A DNA stretch of 64,000 nt from Xanthomarina maritima (GCF_008084905.1 NZ_VSFC01000012.1:62001-126000), one strand, 5' to 3'. Shown: positions 35,954 to 45,035, counted from the first letter of the stretch. Program-made: numbers and translations. The notes: generated from the letters alone by a model not told the origin.

Positions 35954-37078
35954 TTACTCAATTTCAACTAATGTTTTGTGATAATATTTCGGATTTGATT
36001 TTAATTTTTCATATAACCACATAGAAATAAATAAAGCTAAATAATTATCGAAATAATTATGTGACACTAATAAAAAAGTCATTAATATCGTAGCTATACA
36101 TAAATATTCGAGGTGAGTTTTATAATATTTTAAACTTTTTATAAATAGTGATATATAAACAATAATAAATAACAAAAATGGAATAATTCCAGCTTCACCT
36201 AAAGCCATTAAATAGGTGTTATGAACACCACTTCTTATATCTGATGAAAAATTAGATTTGTTACCATGAAGCGAGTTGTAGCCATTTCCTAAAATAGGAT
36301 TGTTCAAAATTATATCTGTATAAAGAGCCCACGTTTCTTCTCTGGATCCTTTAGTGATGGTTTTGGTTTCAACCTCACTACTGTTAAAAATACTTTGAAA
36401 AGCTGAAAATCTAGTTGTGTTTAATTGAAAAATTGATGAGATAGAAAGCACTATTATTATTGCAAAAGTTCCAGCTATTAAGCTGATACTGTTTTTTCTA
36501 TTTGAAATTATTGCAATAATATTTATTATAACCAATAAGAGTATAAAATATCTTGAAAGAGTCATTATTCCAGCAGTAACAATTAATAATTGTAAGATTA
36601 GCTTAATAAGTTTCTTTTTTATAAGAAATGTAAGTGAAAAAGCTATTAGACAAGCAACTCCAGCTCTATTAGGGTTTATGTAAAATCCACCATAACGACC
36701 ATAGTGTGTTGAAAAAAACATAGCGTTTATTAAAACACTTGCTGCTCCTATAATTAATAATATGCCTAATTCTTTTTGTGTTGTATTTTTTGCTAGATGT
36801 ACTGTACTTATTATAAAGATAAAATACTTAATTGCATCTACAATAAATTCTCTAAGTACTCCTGTATAATTAATTCCAGAAATTAAAAAGTATGTCAATC
36901 CTAATAAAATGAACGGAATAGGGGCTTTGTTTTTTTTATTAAAAAAAAAATATAATAGTGCACTACCAAACAGAAGAATACTCAATAGGCTACCAATAGT
37001 ACTACCAAAAGTCTTTATTCCAAACGTTGGTAGATTTAATATAATTAATGCTAATAAGAAGTATTTTAATATTTTCAT
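35954..37078 (-). CDS. O-antigen/capsule polymerase (Wzy-like)
   Basis: A 374-residue integral membrane protein with roughly ten transmembrane segments. It contains a large loop with GSREETWALYTDIILNNPILGNGYNSLHG and VHNTYLMALGEAGIIPFLLF, the Wzy_C/O-antigen ligase signature. It would polymerise the undecaprenyl-linked repeat units on the periplasmic side after flipping. Position next to a flippase and glycosyltransferases fits Wzy rather than the WaaL ligase, though the fold is shared. Confidence 0.82.
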   Translation of the reverse strand: MKILKYFLLALIILNLPTFGIKTFGSTIGSLLSILLFGSALLYFFFNKKNKAPIPFILLGLTYFLISGINYTGVLREFIVDAIKYFIFIISTVHLAKNTTQKELGILLIIGAASVLINAMFFSTHYGRYGGFYINPNRAGVACLIAFSLTFLIKKKLIKLILQLLIVTAGIMTLSRYFILLLVIINIIAIISNRKNSISLIAGTFAIIIVLSISSIFQLNTTRFSAFQSIFNSSEVETKTITKGSREETWALYTDIILNNPILGNGYNSLHGNKSNFSSDIRSGVHNTYLMALGEAGIIPFLLFIIVYISLFIKSLKYYKTHLEYLCIATILMTFLLVSHNYFDNYLALFISMWLYEKLKSNPKYYHKTLVEIE

Positions 37079-37112
37079 GGTCTAGAGAAAATATTCTCAT
37101 TTAAAAATTGAA

Positions 37113-38081
37113 TTAGCCAATTATTTTAAAAAACATTTTCTTAAATGGCCAACATAAATTAACTAACAATTTTATTTTTTTGGAATCTAAAGCTTTTATG
37201 TAATCTTGTCTTTTAAAATCTAAAAAAATAGCTGCTCGAATTAGTGAATATACTCTAATTAAAAAAACTTTTGGGTTTTTCCAAAAATAATCTTTATAAA
37301 ACCAATTTAGGATACATAAAGAAAAAACGGCCATCCCAAAGGCATCATTTTTATGATTTTGATTGGAGATTCTATTTCCAGTATCTAAATAATAAATTCT
37401 TTGTATATCATTAGTAAATACTGTTTTAAATTGATGCTTGGATAGTAAGTTCCAGATAATTCCTTCTGGAATATATCCTTTAGAAAAGACTTCAGGATTT
37501 ATATAGACACCTTTTAAAATATCTGTTTTAACAAAACCCCACTTTTCTTCAAGACTTAATTCATTAAGTCTGTTTTCAAACGAAGAGCTATAAAATGGAG
37601 TTTCTTTAAATTTTTCATCAATTAAATTACCATGTTGATCAACACATAAACAAGTAACTCCACTAATGTAAGACTGTTTTTCTAAAGGAATGTTATTGTA
37701 AATTTTTAAAAATACCTCTAAAGCATTTTCTACACATTCATCATCAGAATCTAATGGTAAGAAAAACTCTCCTTTAGCAAGATTTATACCTTGAACAATA
37801 CAAGCCATCTTGTGACGGTTGGTTTCATTATTAACATAACGAATGTTTAATTTCGATTTCGAGATAAGTTCTTGAATGACTTCGTGAGAATTATCTTTAG
37901 AACCATCATTTATAATTAATAATTCAAAATCTTTAAAGGTTTGTCTTTCAAGAGAATTAAAGACTCTATGTATCGTATCAGCACGATTGTAAACTGGAGT
38001 AAATATTGTGAATTTATAATCAAATTCAGTAGGTTTCTCTAGAGAGTTATAGGTAGGTAATAATTCTTTTAAATTCATCAA
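37113..38081 (-). CDS. Glycosyltransferase family 2 protein
   Basis: A 322-residue GT-A enzyme. FTIFTPVYNRADTIHRVFNSL is the donor strand, ELLIINDGSKDNS the first Asp motif, and FFLPLDSDDECVENAL the DxD that binds the metal and nucleotide. The C-terminal part has no clear membrane helix. It follows the flippase gene by 51 bp. Specificity unknown. Confidence 0.9.
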   Translation of the reverse strand: MMNLKELLPTYNSLEKPTEFDYKFTIFTPVYNRADTIHRVFNSLERQTFKDFELLIINDGSKDNSHEVIQELISKSKLNIRYVNNETNRHKMACIVQGINLAKGEFFLPLDSDDECVENALEVFLKIYNNIPLEKQSYISGVTCLCVDQHGNLIDEKFKETPFYSSSFENRLNELSLEEKWGFVKTDILKGVYINPEVFSKGYIPEGIIWNLLSKHQFKTVFTNDIQRIYYLDTGNRISNQNHKNDAFGMAVFSLCILNWFYKDYFWKNPKVFLIRVYSLIRAAIFLDFKRQDYIKALDSKKIKLLVNLCWPFKKMFFKIIG

Positions 38082-38132
38082 TTTACTTTTTATATTTTTT
38101 GATAATATTTAGGCGGTTTTATTGAAAATATA

Positions 38133-39464
38133 CTACAGATTTTTTTGTTTGTTTGTATATATATAAAGTATAAGACTTCTTAGCATATAAATAGTAGTTG
38201 TGCATAATACAATTCCATATATTCCATATAGTTTTAAAAAAATATAATCCAATATAATGTTCAGAGTCATACTGCCAAAAGAAACATATGCCATAAAAGT
38301 GTTTTTATTAATACTTGTTAAAAATTGGACTAAAATATTTCCACAGATATAGAAAGGAGCTCCAATTAATAAAACTATTTGTAATCCTGAAACAATTAAA
38401 GTGTCATCTGAAGTAAATTCATTGCGTTCAAAAACTAATTCTATAATACTATCAGAAAATAAAATAATAGGTATAATAATAAGAATAATAGATATGAATA
38501 CAAATTTTAATATTTTATTTAATTGCTTAAAAGCAGATTCTCTATTTTCTGTAGTTAATTTTGAAAAATGTGGCAGCAATACTCTAGCTAATGCCAAAAC
38601 AACAATTCCTGTAAAAAAAGCTGGTATTTTTAAAGCATAATTTAATGCTGCAATTGAGCCAACTATAAGTTGGGCTGCAAAATATTGATCTGTTATTGGT
38701 ATTAGACCAGTTAAAAACCCTGAGCTAACTTTAGCTGGCAACTGATTAAACATCATTTTTGTACCATCAGCTTTAAAATCTGGCTTTGTAAGATTTATTA
38801 TGTTTTTAGATTTTGCAACAATTGCTAAAAATGTAAATTCAAGAATACTACCAATTAACATTCCTATTGCTAGAACTTTTTCTTGAAATAAATCTTTAAA
38901 GAATAATAATAACACTAAAATTGCCACAGAAGTAAAAACTGGATAAATAGTTGAATATTTAAACTCGTTATAAATGTTTAATAAACCACTTATTAAAGAC
39001 GAAAGTCCCCAAAAAAGAATACAAGGCAGTAAATATGTGAATTGTACCTTAATTAATTTATAATAGCTTTCAGAATGATTTGGGAAGAAAGTTTCCAAAA
39101 ACGTATTTGTAAATAAATATGCTAAAAACATGAAAATAGCAGTAGTTCCTATTGTAACTATAAAACTTGTTGTTTGAAAAGAACTAATAGGTCTATTAGA
39201 CTTTTGTTCAATAATATAATTAGGAATAAAAACCGATTTAAAAGCACCTAAAAAAACTTGGTAAATAAAACCTGGAACTAAGGCTGCAATTAAAAAAGTA
39301 TCTAATAATTCTGATAATCCAAAATTACTTGCAATAATTATCTCCTTATAGAAACCAAAACCTTTTACTATAAGTGTAACAGTAGCAACTGCAACAATGT
39401 TAATTACTGTTGGGTTTTTTCTAAAAGAATGGTATAATGATTTTATATATATTTTTGTTTTCAA
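38133..39464 (-). CDS. MurJ/Wzx-like lipid-linked oligosaccharide flippase
   Basis: A 443-residue membrane protein of the MOP superfamily with about 12-14 helices. KGFGFYKEIIIASNFGLSELLDTFLIAALVP is the MurJ (MviN) N-terminal signature. In a capsule locus such a protein takes the Wzx role, moving the undecaprenyl-linked repeat unit across the inner membrane. It is shorter than typical MurJ (about 500 residues), as are other locus-encoded homologues. Whether it also flips lipid II is not decidable here. Confidence 0.85.
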   Translation of the reverse strand: MKTKIYIKSLYHSFRKNPTVINIVAVATVTLIVKGFGFYKEIIIASNFGLSELLDTFLIAALVPGFIYQVFLGAFKSVFIPNYIIEQKSNRPISSFQTTSFIVTIGTTAIFMFLAYLFTNTFLETFFPNHSESYYKLIKVQFTYLLPCILFWGLSSLISGLLNIYNEFKYSTIYPVFTSVAILVLLLFFKDLFQEKVLAIGMLIGSILEFTFLAIVAKSKNIINLTKPDFKADGTKMMFNQLPAKVSSGFLTGLIPITDQYFAAQLIVGSIAALNYALKIPAFFTGIVVLALARVLLPHFSKLTTENRESAFKQLNKILKFVFISIILIIIPIILFSDSIIELVFERNEFTSDDTLIVSGLQIVLLIGAPFYICGNILVQFLTSINKNTFMAYVSFGSMTLNIILDYIFLKLYGIYGIVLCTTTIYMLRSLILYIYTNKQKNL

Positions 39465-39483
39465 AAATCTATTTTATTTCTAA

Positions 39484-40569
39484 TTAAATTATTTTATTAA
39501 TTAAAGTAGACCATTCTAAAGCTATTTTATTAGGATTATAGTCTGCTGCAGATATGATGGCATTATTACTTAATGTTTTTAATAACTTTGGATTTTGAGT
39601 GAGAATTGTTAAGTTTTTTTCTAACGCTATTTGATCTCCAACAGGTATTAAAATGCCATTTTCATTATTTTTAATTATTTCTGAAGGTCCATGTGGACAG
39701 TCTGTAGATATACAAGCCAAACCGTAAGACATAGCTTCAATAATAACATTTGGAAATCCTTCATACTTGGATGTGAATGCAAATATTTTTGCTTTGTTAT
39801 AATAAAAAGCAACATCTGAATAATTACCTACTAATATAATTTTATCTTGCATATTTAATGATGCAATTAATTTGTTATATGCCTCATAATTTTTACCATC
39901 TCCAACTAAAATAAGTTTCCAGTTAATATTTTTTATCTTATTAAAAGCATGAATTAATAAATCTTGATTTTTAGGTTCTTCCAATCTGCCAACATTTAAA
40001 ATTATGTTTTCTTTTGGAATGTCGAGATTTCTATTGAATAATAAATTATTGTCAATTGGATTATTTATAATCTCAATCTTATTTTTATTATAAGTTTTAA
40101 AATAATTTTTATTAGCTTTTGTCTGAACCACAAGGCAATTAGAAAAAGGGTAATTTATCTTTCTTAAAAATGTCCATATATTATTTAATGAACTATATTC
40201 AGGGTTGGCTCTTTCACTAATTATATTTGGAATTCTTATAAATTTTGTAGCTATTATGGTATAAATATTTGTTGTTGACATAAAACCTATAGCTAAATTC
40301 ACATTATTATTTTTTAAAATTTTTATCAATTTAATAATGAGCTTAAAATTATTAACTATAGATTGAACAAAAGTAGGGTTTGAGTTAAATTCAGATAAAC
40401 AGAAATTTACACTAATTTTTGAATCTAAATTATAAAATGGTTTACATTCATATAAGGTAATAATTCGCACATGGTACTTTTCAACAAGTAAGTTTGCTAA
40501 GGTGCTAACAACTCTTTGGGCACCTCCAGTATTTAAGTTTGGTAATACAAAAGCAATCGATTTTTTCAA
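39484..40569 (-). CDS. Glycosyltransferase family 4 protein (first gene of the minus-strand cluster)
   Basis: A 361-residue GT-B enzyme: NLNTGGAQRVVSTLANLL at the N-terminus, ILNVGRLEEPKNQDLLIHAF at the hinge, and AFTSKYEGFPNVIIEAMSYGLACI with the E(x)7E. It lies at the promoter-proximal end of the run of capsule genes, with a 413-bp divergent gap upstream that probably contains the main cluster promoter. Confidence 0.88.
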   Translation of the reverse strand: MKKSIAFVLPNLNTGGAQRVVSTLANLLVEKYHVRIITLYECKPFYNLDSKISVNFCLSEFNSNPTFVQSIVNNFKLIIKLIKILKNNNVNLAIGFMSTTNIYTIIATKFIRIPNIISERANPEYSSLNNIWTFLRKINYPFSNCLVVQTKANKNYFKTYNKNKIEIINNPIDNNLLFNRNLDIPKENIILNVGRLEEPKNQDLLIHAFNKIKNINWKLILVGDGKNYEAYNKLIASLNMQDKIILVGNYSDVAFYYNKAKIFAFTSKYEGFPNVIIEAMSYGLACISTDCPHGPSEIIKNNENGILIPVGDQIALEKNLTILTQNPKLLKTLSNNAIISAADYNPNKIALEWSTLINKII

Positions 40570-40982
40570 TATAAAATGGCTAATAACTATTTTTTAGAAT
40601 GATTAAAAATATGTATTTTTTTATTCTTAAGATATTTCTCTATAATTAATTAGACGAAATAACCTTTTTGCAATCTAAAATGCATGCCATTTTTCTCTAA
40701 CAAAACCTAAATACTATATAAATTGTTAATAACCTGTTGATTACTTATTTATAATTAAAAAGTCTAAAATTTAAAACTGCACGTATATAATCTTGATGTT
40801 TTTAAAAATGCATTTTGTCGATTAATAAATAGTCTAAACGTCAAATATATACTACAAAATACATTATATGTAGTAATAATACTACAAAATATATGTATTT
40901 TGTCGAAATTATATTTTATTTATTCAATTTAAGATATTCATTTTTATAGATTAGCATCAGATTAATAGCAAAACCCCTAAGT
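40570..40982. other. Divergent intergenic region with repeats between the capsule cluster and the T9SS cargo gene
   Basis: 413 AT-rich bases with no ORF. It contains a two-part inverted repeat at 40854-40903. The motif TG(C/T)ATTTTGTCGA occurs twice (40809-40821, 40894-40906), and ACTACAAAATA occurs twice, 30 bp apart (40851-40861, 40881-40891). Regulatory signals for both directions are expected here; no exact TAnnTTTG was assigned. Confidence 0.5.
40854..40903. repeat. Nested inverted repeat
   Basis: The outer 11-bp arms ACAAAATACAT (40854-40864) and ATGTATTTTGT (40893-40903) enclose inner 7-bp arms TGTAGTA (40869-40875) and TACTACA (40880-40886) with an ATAA loop. There is no T-run, so it is more likely an operator or cruciform than a terminator. 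Confidence 0.6.
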
Positions 40983-42491
40983 ATGAAACATTTATATGTA
41001 AGGAAATTCTCATTTTTTGAGAGTTTTCAAAATGTAGTATTTTTTAATTTTTTATTTTTAACTTTCATTTTAAATGCACAAAATTACCCAGAATCAATAC
41101 AATTAAATTCAATTGAATATGATGAATATCAATTACCAATTGGTGATACTCCAAATTATTTAGAGAAAAATACAAATCAATTTGGAAATGAGGTAATTAG
41201 AATTAGTGATGCAATAGAATTCGGAACTACTGATCAAAATTTAAGACATCGATATTCATTAGATCAACCATGGAATTCAGATGAAACATTAATTAAACTG
41301 GCTGGCTATCCTGCAGCTATTTTAGATGGAGATACATACGAGTTTCTTTATTGGGCATCTATTCCAAGTTCTGCTTCATGGTCTAATTTAAACCCATCTA
41401 TAATGTATGGTGTTTCTGGTAATAGTATTGTAAGTTATGATGTAACTACTAATGATAGTGAGACACTCCATACATTTAGTGAATTTTCTTATATAAAATA
41501 TGGTTATGGAAAGGGGAACACTTCTAATGACGATAAATATATAGGTCTAATAGGTAGAAATGGGAATGATCAAACATTAATTGTTTATAATATTCAAGAT
41601 AATGTTGTTGTAGCTACTAAATTTATTGGCGAAGTAAATCTAAGCTGGTTTTCAATTAGTCCATCTGGTTTATATGCTGTAGAATATTATGCAGAAGATG
41701 GAAGTGGAGATGAACAAGGAATTAAAGTTTTAGATATAGATTTAACGAATAGAAGACATTTAAACGATTATACTACACATTCCGACTTAGGATTAAATAT
41801 AAATGGTGAAGATGTTTATGTGTCATTTGGAGATCCAACAACAAGAAGTAATAACTATTTTTTAAAGTCTGTACGTTTGAGTGATGGAATGGTTACTCCA
41901 TTATACTATTGGACAGAATCTACAGGTGTTTGGGGTGGACATATTAGTTGCAGGAACATAAATAGACCAGGTTGGGCTTATATAAGTGAAGGATGTTGTG
42001 ATACAGTTGGGCAAAAAGAAATTTTTGCAATAAAATTAGATGGTTCAGACATCATTGAAAGGTATACAATACATCACACAAATGATGATACAGGATATGG
42101 TCATGAAGCTCATGCAGTACCTAATAGAGATGGTAATAAAGTTATGTTTGCAAGTAATTGGGGAGATAACTTTACTGGACCTTATCCACCTGCATTTATA
42201 GTTCAAGCTTCATCAACATTAAGTATAGAAGAAAATGAAGAAATAGTTTCTAACGATATTAAAGTTTACCCAAATCCATCAAGAGACGGTTTAGTTAATA
42301 TTAAATTAAATGGTAACATAGCTGTTAAATCTATTCAGTTATATGATATGCTTGGAAGAACTATTAGAACAGAAGAAATGACTTCTAACGAAAAAACCTT
42401 ATACTTATCAAGTTTGCCTGCTGGAGTTTACTTATTATCTTTTCTTACGGAAAATAATGGTTCAATAACTAAACGAATTGTTTTAAATTAG
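40983..42491 (+). CDS. Secreted protein with T9SS C-terminal sorting domain
   Basis: A 502-residue protein. An N-terminal signal peptide ends at LNAQ (about residue 33). The body (about 60-410) has repeated SPSGLYAVEYYAEDG- and NRDGNKVMFASNWGD-like segments resembling a WD40/TolB-type propeller. The last 75 residues are a type A sorting domain: IKVYPNPSRDG, SIQLYDMLGRTI, LSSLPAGVYLLSF, ending ITKRIVLN. It is therefore exported by T9SS and attached or released at the surface. Substrate unknown. The neighbouring capsule cluster may be coincidental. Confidence 0.85.
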   Translation: MKHLYVRKFSFFESFQNVVFFNFLFLTFILNAQNYPESIQLNSIEYDEYQLPIGDTPNYLEKNTNQFGNEVIRISDAIEFGTTDQNLRHRYSLDQPWNSDETLIKLAGYPAAILDGDTYEFLYWASIPSSASWSNLNPSIMYGVSGNSIVSYDVTTNDSETLHTFSEFSYIKYGYGKGNTSNDDKYIGLIGRNGNDQTLIVYNIQDNVVVATKFIGEVNLSWFSISPSGLYAVEYYAEDGSGDEQGIKVLDIDLTNRRHLNDYTTHSDLGLNINGEDVYVSFGDPTTRSNNYFLKSVRLSDGMVTPLYYWTESTGVWGGHISCRNINRPGWAYISEGCCDTVGQKEIFAIKLDGSDIIERYTIHHTNDDTGYGHEAHAVPNRDGNKVMFASNWGDNFTGPYPPAFIVQASSTLSIEENEEIVSNDIKVYPNPSRDGLVNIKLNGNIAVKSIQLYDMLGRTIRTEEMTSNEKTLYLSSLPAGVYLLSFLTENNGSITKRIVLN

Positions 42492-42511
42492 TTTTCATTT
42501 AATTAATATAA

Positions 42512-42545
42512 AAAAACCTGAAATATTATTTCAGGTTTTTTTATT
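42512..42545. terminator. Bidirectional terminator
   Basis: A 12-bp stem (42512-42523 with 42529-42540) with a TATTA loop, flanked by A-run and T-run. It serves both the T9SS cargo gene and the convergent gene ending at 42541. Confidence 0.9.
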
Positions 42546-42912
42546 CCCATATTAAATCTTGAATTGTTGCTATACTATCACAGTTTTCAACCAAAATTAA
42601 AAGCTCTTTTTTGTTAATTTCTCCTTCAATAGCGTAGATTCCACAAGGTTCTTTTCGGGTTTCACTTTTAGAAAAATTAATATCACCTGTCAATAATAAG
42701 CCTCTAATTTCTAAAGAGTCAATCTCCTTTTTTAAAATAGCAGAATCAATAATATTTGAGTATTTAATTTGTTTTAAGTTGATGTTTTTAATCACTCTAG
42801 ATTCAGGACCATAATTGCAAGATACTTTTTTACCATTTAAAAAAACTGCTAAAACAACAAGTCCAATCGAAAAACCACCTAAATAATACCCAACTCTTTG
42901 AATTAGTTTCAT
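42541..42912 (-). CDS. Small membrane-anchored hypothetical protein (possibly DUF4258-like)
   Basis: A 123-residue protein. One transmembrane segment (about 8-26) is followed by NGKKVSCNYGPESRVIKNI and a C-terminal domain with GDINFSKSETRKEPCGIYAI and VENCDSIATIQDL. From memory this corresponds to a flavobacterial family labelled DUF4258, usually next to alanine dehydrogenase as here (53 bp downstream of it). Function unknown. Confidence 0.65.
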   Translation of the reverse strand: MKLIQRVGYYLGGFSIGLVVLAVFLNGKKVSCNYGPESRVIKNINLKQIKYSNIIDSAILKKEIDSLEIRGLLLTGDINFSKSETRKEPCGIYAIEGEINKKELLILVENCDSIATIQDLIWE

Positions 42913-42965
42913 GTAATATATTTTAATTAAATGAAATTTTAAAAGGGCTTATTAGAAAACTGTAA

Positions 42966-44165
42966 TTAAAATATAAGTAAGTTTATATCACTATGCTTTA
43001 AATCAAACCATTCACCAACAGACTTGCTAGTTAAAATTCCGTGGTAAAAATACAATCCATTTTTTAAACCTTTATCAAAACGTAAAGAATTTTCTAAACC
43101 TCCATCTTCAGCTATTTTTAAAAGATATGGTGTAAAAATGTTACTAATTGAAATAGAAGCAGTTCTAGAATACCTAGCAGGAATATTTGGTACGCAATAG
43201 TGTATAACACCATGTTTAGTAAAGGTTGGAATTTTATGAGAAGTCACTTCACTCGTTTCAAAACATCCACCCATATCAATGCTAACATCAATAACAACAG
43301 AACCATTTTTCATGTTTGAAACCATAGATTCTGTCACCAAAATAGGTGATCTGTTTTTGCCTCTTACAGCTGCAATTACTACATCGCAACGTTTTAGGGC
43401 TTTGCTAAGGTTTTTTGGTTGTAAAGTAGAAGTGAAAAAAGTCTTTCCTAAATTTATTTGCATTCGTCTAAGTTTAGTAATTGAATTATCAAATACTTTA
43501 ACATTGGCACCAAGTCCAAAAGCACTTCTAGCTGCAAATTCACCAACTGTACCTGCACCTAATATTACCACGTCAATAGGAGGGACTCCACATACATTTC
43601 CAAACATTAAGCCATTTCCATCGTTAACATTACTTAATAATTCTGAAGCAATAAGTACGGATGCTGTTCCTGCTATTTCACTTAATGACCGAACAGCTGG
43701 ATAAGCGCCTGTTTCGTCTCTAATAAACTCGAAAGCTAAAGCAGTAATACGTTTAGTCGCCAAAGTTTCAAAATATTTTTTTGTTTGAGTTTTTAGTTGA
43801 ACAGCAGATATTAAGATTGTTTGAGGATTGATTAGATTTATTTGATCTAGAGTAGGAGGTTCTACTTTTAAAATCATTGGGCACCCATAAACTTTAGCAG
43901 TATCTTTAGTAATTTCGGCACCAGCTTCGCTATATTCTTTATCGCTAAAATTGGCTCCTTCACCTGCTCCAGATTCCAATAGAACTCTATGACCGTTATT
44001 TATTAAAGCTGAAACAGCATCTGGTGTTAGGCAAACACGCTTTTCTTGAAAAGCAGTTTCCTTTGGGATGCCAATAAATAAGTTGCCTTTGCGCTTTAAT
44101 TTCTCTAAAGTTTCTTCTTGAGGTAGTAATTGTTGTTTTGTAAAAGGAGTTAAAGATTTAGACAT
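42966..44165 (-). CDS. ald: Alanine dehydrogenase
   Basis: A 399-residue NAD-dependent enzyme interconverting L-alanine and pyruvate plus ammonia. GIPKETAFQEKRVCLTPDAV is the N-terminal signature with substrate Arg and Lys. DVVILGAGTVGEFAARSAFGLGANVKVFD is the NAD-binding fold, and HYCVPNIPARYSRTAS is the C-terminal substrate loop. The family also includes the transhydrogenase alpha subunit, but the full-length single chain fits Ald. Confidence 0.88.
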   Translation of the reverse strand: MSKSLTPFTKQQLLPQEETLEKLKRKGNLFIGIPKETAFQEKRVCLTPDAVSALINNGHRVLLESGAGEGANFSDKEYSEAGAEITKDTAKVYGCPMILKVEPPTLDQINLINPQTILISAVQLKTQTKKYFETLATKRITALAFEFIRDETGAYPAVRSLSEIAGTASVLIASELLSNVNDGNGLMFGNVCGVPPIDVVILGAGTVGEFAARSAFGLGANVKVFDNSITKLRRMQINLGKTFFTSTLQPKNLSKALKRCDVVIAAVRGKNRSPILVTESMVSNMKNGSVVIDVSIDMGGCFETSEVTSHKIPTFTKHGVIHYCVPNIPARYSRTASISISNIFTPYLLKIAEDGGLENSLRFDKGLKNGLYFYHGILTSKSVGEWFDLKHSDINLLIF

Positions 44166-44226
44166 AAGCTGCTCATTATAATAGGAGTCAAATTACGAAT
44201 AAAAATTTGAATGTGTAAATAAGAAT

Positions 44227-44763
44227 TTAAAAATACTGTTTTATTTTTTCCCAAATATTTCCTGGTTTCATCTTAAACTCTTCTTCAAGTTCTTCCATAG
44301 ATTTAGAAGCCGTATTTATTTTATCGAACATTTTGGCTCTAATTAAATAAATTGTAGGTACAACAATAGCCATTATTGGTACCATGTACATAAGTTGAAA
44401 TTCATCTATATTAGAAGTAGAATAAAATATGGATACAATTTGAAATAAATACATAACCATTGGTACTAAAATAACATGATACCACCAATGTCTGCAAGTA
44501 AAAAACCAGATGATTAAAAACATTAAAGGAATTGCTTTTCCAGTAAGCATCCACATCACATAATTAGAATCTTCTAATATGCCAGCATTAAACGTAAATA
44601 AAAAAGTGTCCCAAACTTGTGTGCTTGGAACACTTTCGTATAAATAAAATAAATAAGGTGTAATAGCTAATAATGTCGCTACTAAACTCCCTATAATAAG
44701 GCTTTTCTTATCCGTTTGCTGGAACTGGATAAGCTCTTCTTTCAATTTTTGGTGCGTCTTCAT
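44227..44763 (-). CDS. Multi-pass membrane protein of unknown function
   Basis: From ATG 44763 a 178-residue protein: MKTHQKLKEELIQFQQ, then four membrane segments (about 24-42, 68-90, 96-115 and 125-145), and a charged C-terminal tail with KSMEELEEEFKMKPGN. An upstream in-frame ATG at 44826 would extend into the small peptide gene at 44708-44848 and adds Cys-rich non-conserved-looking sequence, so it is less likely. Even from 44763 its first 56 bases overlap that peptide gene in another frame. Confidence 0.65.
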   Translation of the reverse strand: MKTHQKLKEELIQFQQTDKKSLIIGSLVATLLAITPYLFYLYESVPSTQVWDTFLFTFNAGILEDSNYVMWMLTGKAIPLMFLIIWFFTCRHWWYHVILVPMVMYLFQIVSIFYSTSNIDEFQLMYMVPIMAIVVPTIYLIRAKMFDKINTASKSMEELEEEFKMKPGNIWEKIKQYF

Positions 44764-44848
44764 TTGCTTGGAATAAATTAGCTGCTTGAGCTGTAAACAA
44801 CATTCCACCGAAAATTGCAATTGCAATTACATACTTTTTAGTTTTCAT
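44708..44848 (-). CDS. 46-residue secreted peptide, overlapping the membrane protein gene
   Basis: Minus-strand ATG 44848 to TAA 44708: MKTKKYVIAIAIFGGMLFTAQA is a textbook signal peptide, leaving a mature part of about 24 residues (ANLFQANEDAPKIERR then AYPVPANG). A perfect -7 box lies 30 nt upstream. Its 3' 56 bases overlap the start of the membrane protein gene in a different frame. The function is unknown. It is too short for usual gene prediction, but the signal peptide, promoter and start position make it credible. Confidence 0.65.
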   Translation of the reverse strand: MKTKKYVIAIAIFGGMLFTAQAANLFQANEDAPKIERRAYPVPANG

Positions 44849-44878
44849 AATTTAAGGGATTTAATTAATTAATTACCC

Positions 44879-44886
44879 CAAATGTA
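44879..44886 (-). promoter_or_regulatory. -7 box of the small peptide/membrane protein genes
   Basis: TACATTTG on the minus strand matches TAnnTTTG. A TTTG lies 26 nt upstream, rather far for a -33 element. Confidence 0.4.
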
Positions 44887-44942
44887 TGTGAGTAAGCAGT
44901 ATGTTAAAAGACCAAAATGTTAAAATTATGTTAAAAACACAC

Positions 44943-44975
44943 TTTTTCCATTTTTCCGTTACGGTTTTTCCGTAA
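44943..44975. repeat. TTTTTCC direct repeats, possible operator
   Basis: TTTTTCC occurs at 44943, 44951 and 44965, the last two followed by GTTA and GTAA; a CCGTTACGG palindrome (44956-44964) is embedded. The array lies about 70-90 bases upstream of the expected transcription start of the peptide gene, a plausible activator-binding position. Confidence 0.4.
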
Positions 44976-45035
44976 TCAGTCTATTTTTCAGGTAGATTAG
45001 GTTGTTTTACTTATCTAAATTTGCTCGTTAAACAT

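Noticed and set aside
40809-40906. A CRISPR array or invertible promoter
   Set aside because: Only two copies of each short motif with no spacer regularity; no cas or recombinase gene is in the window.
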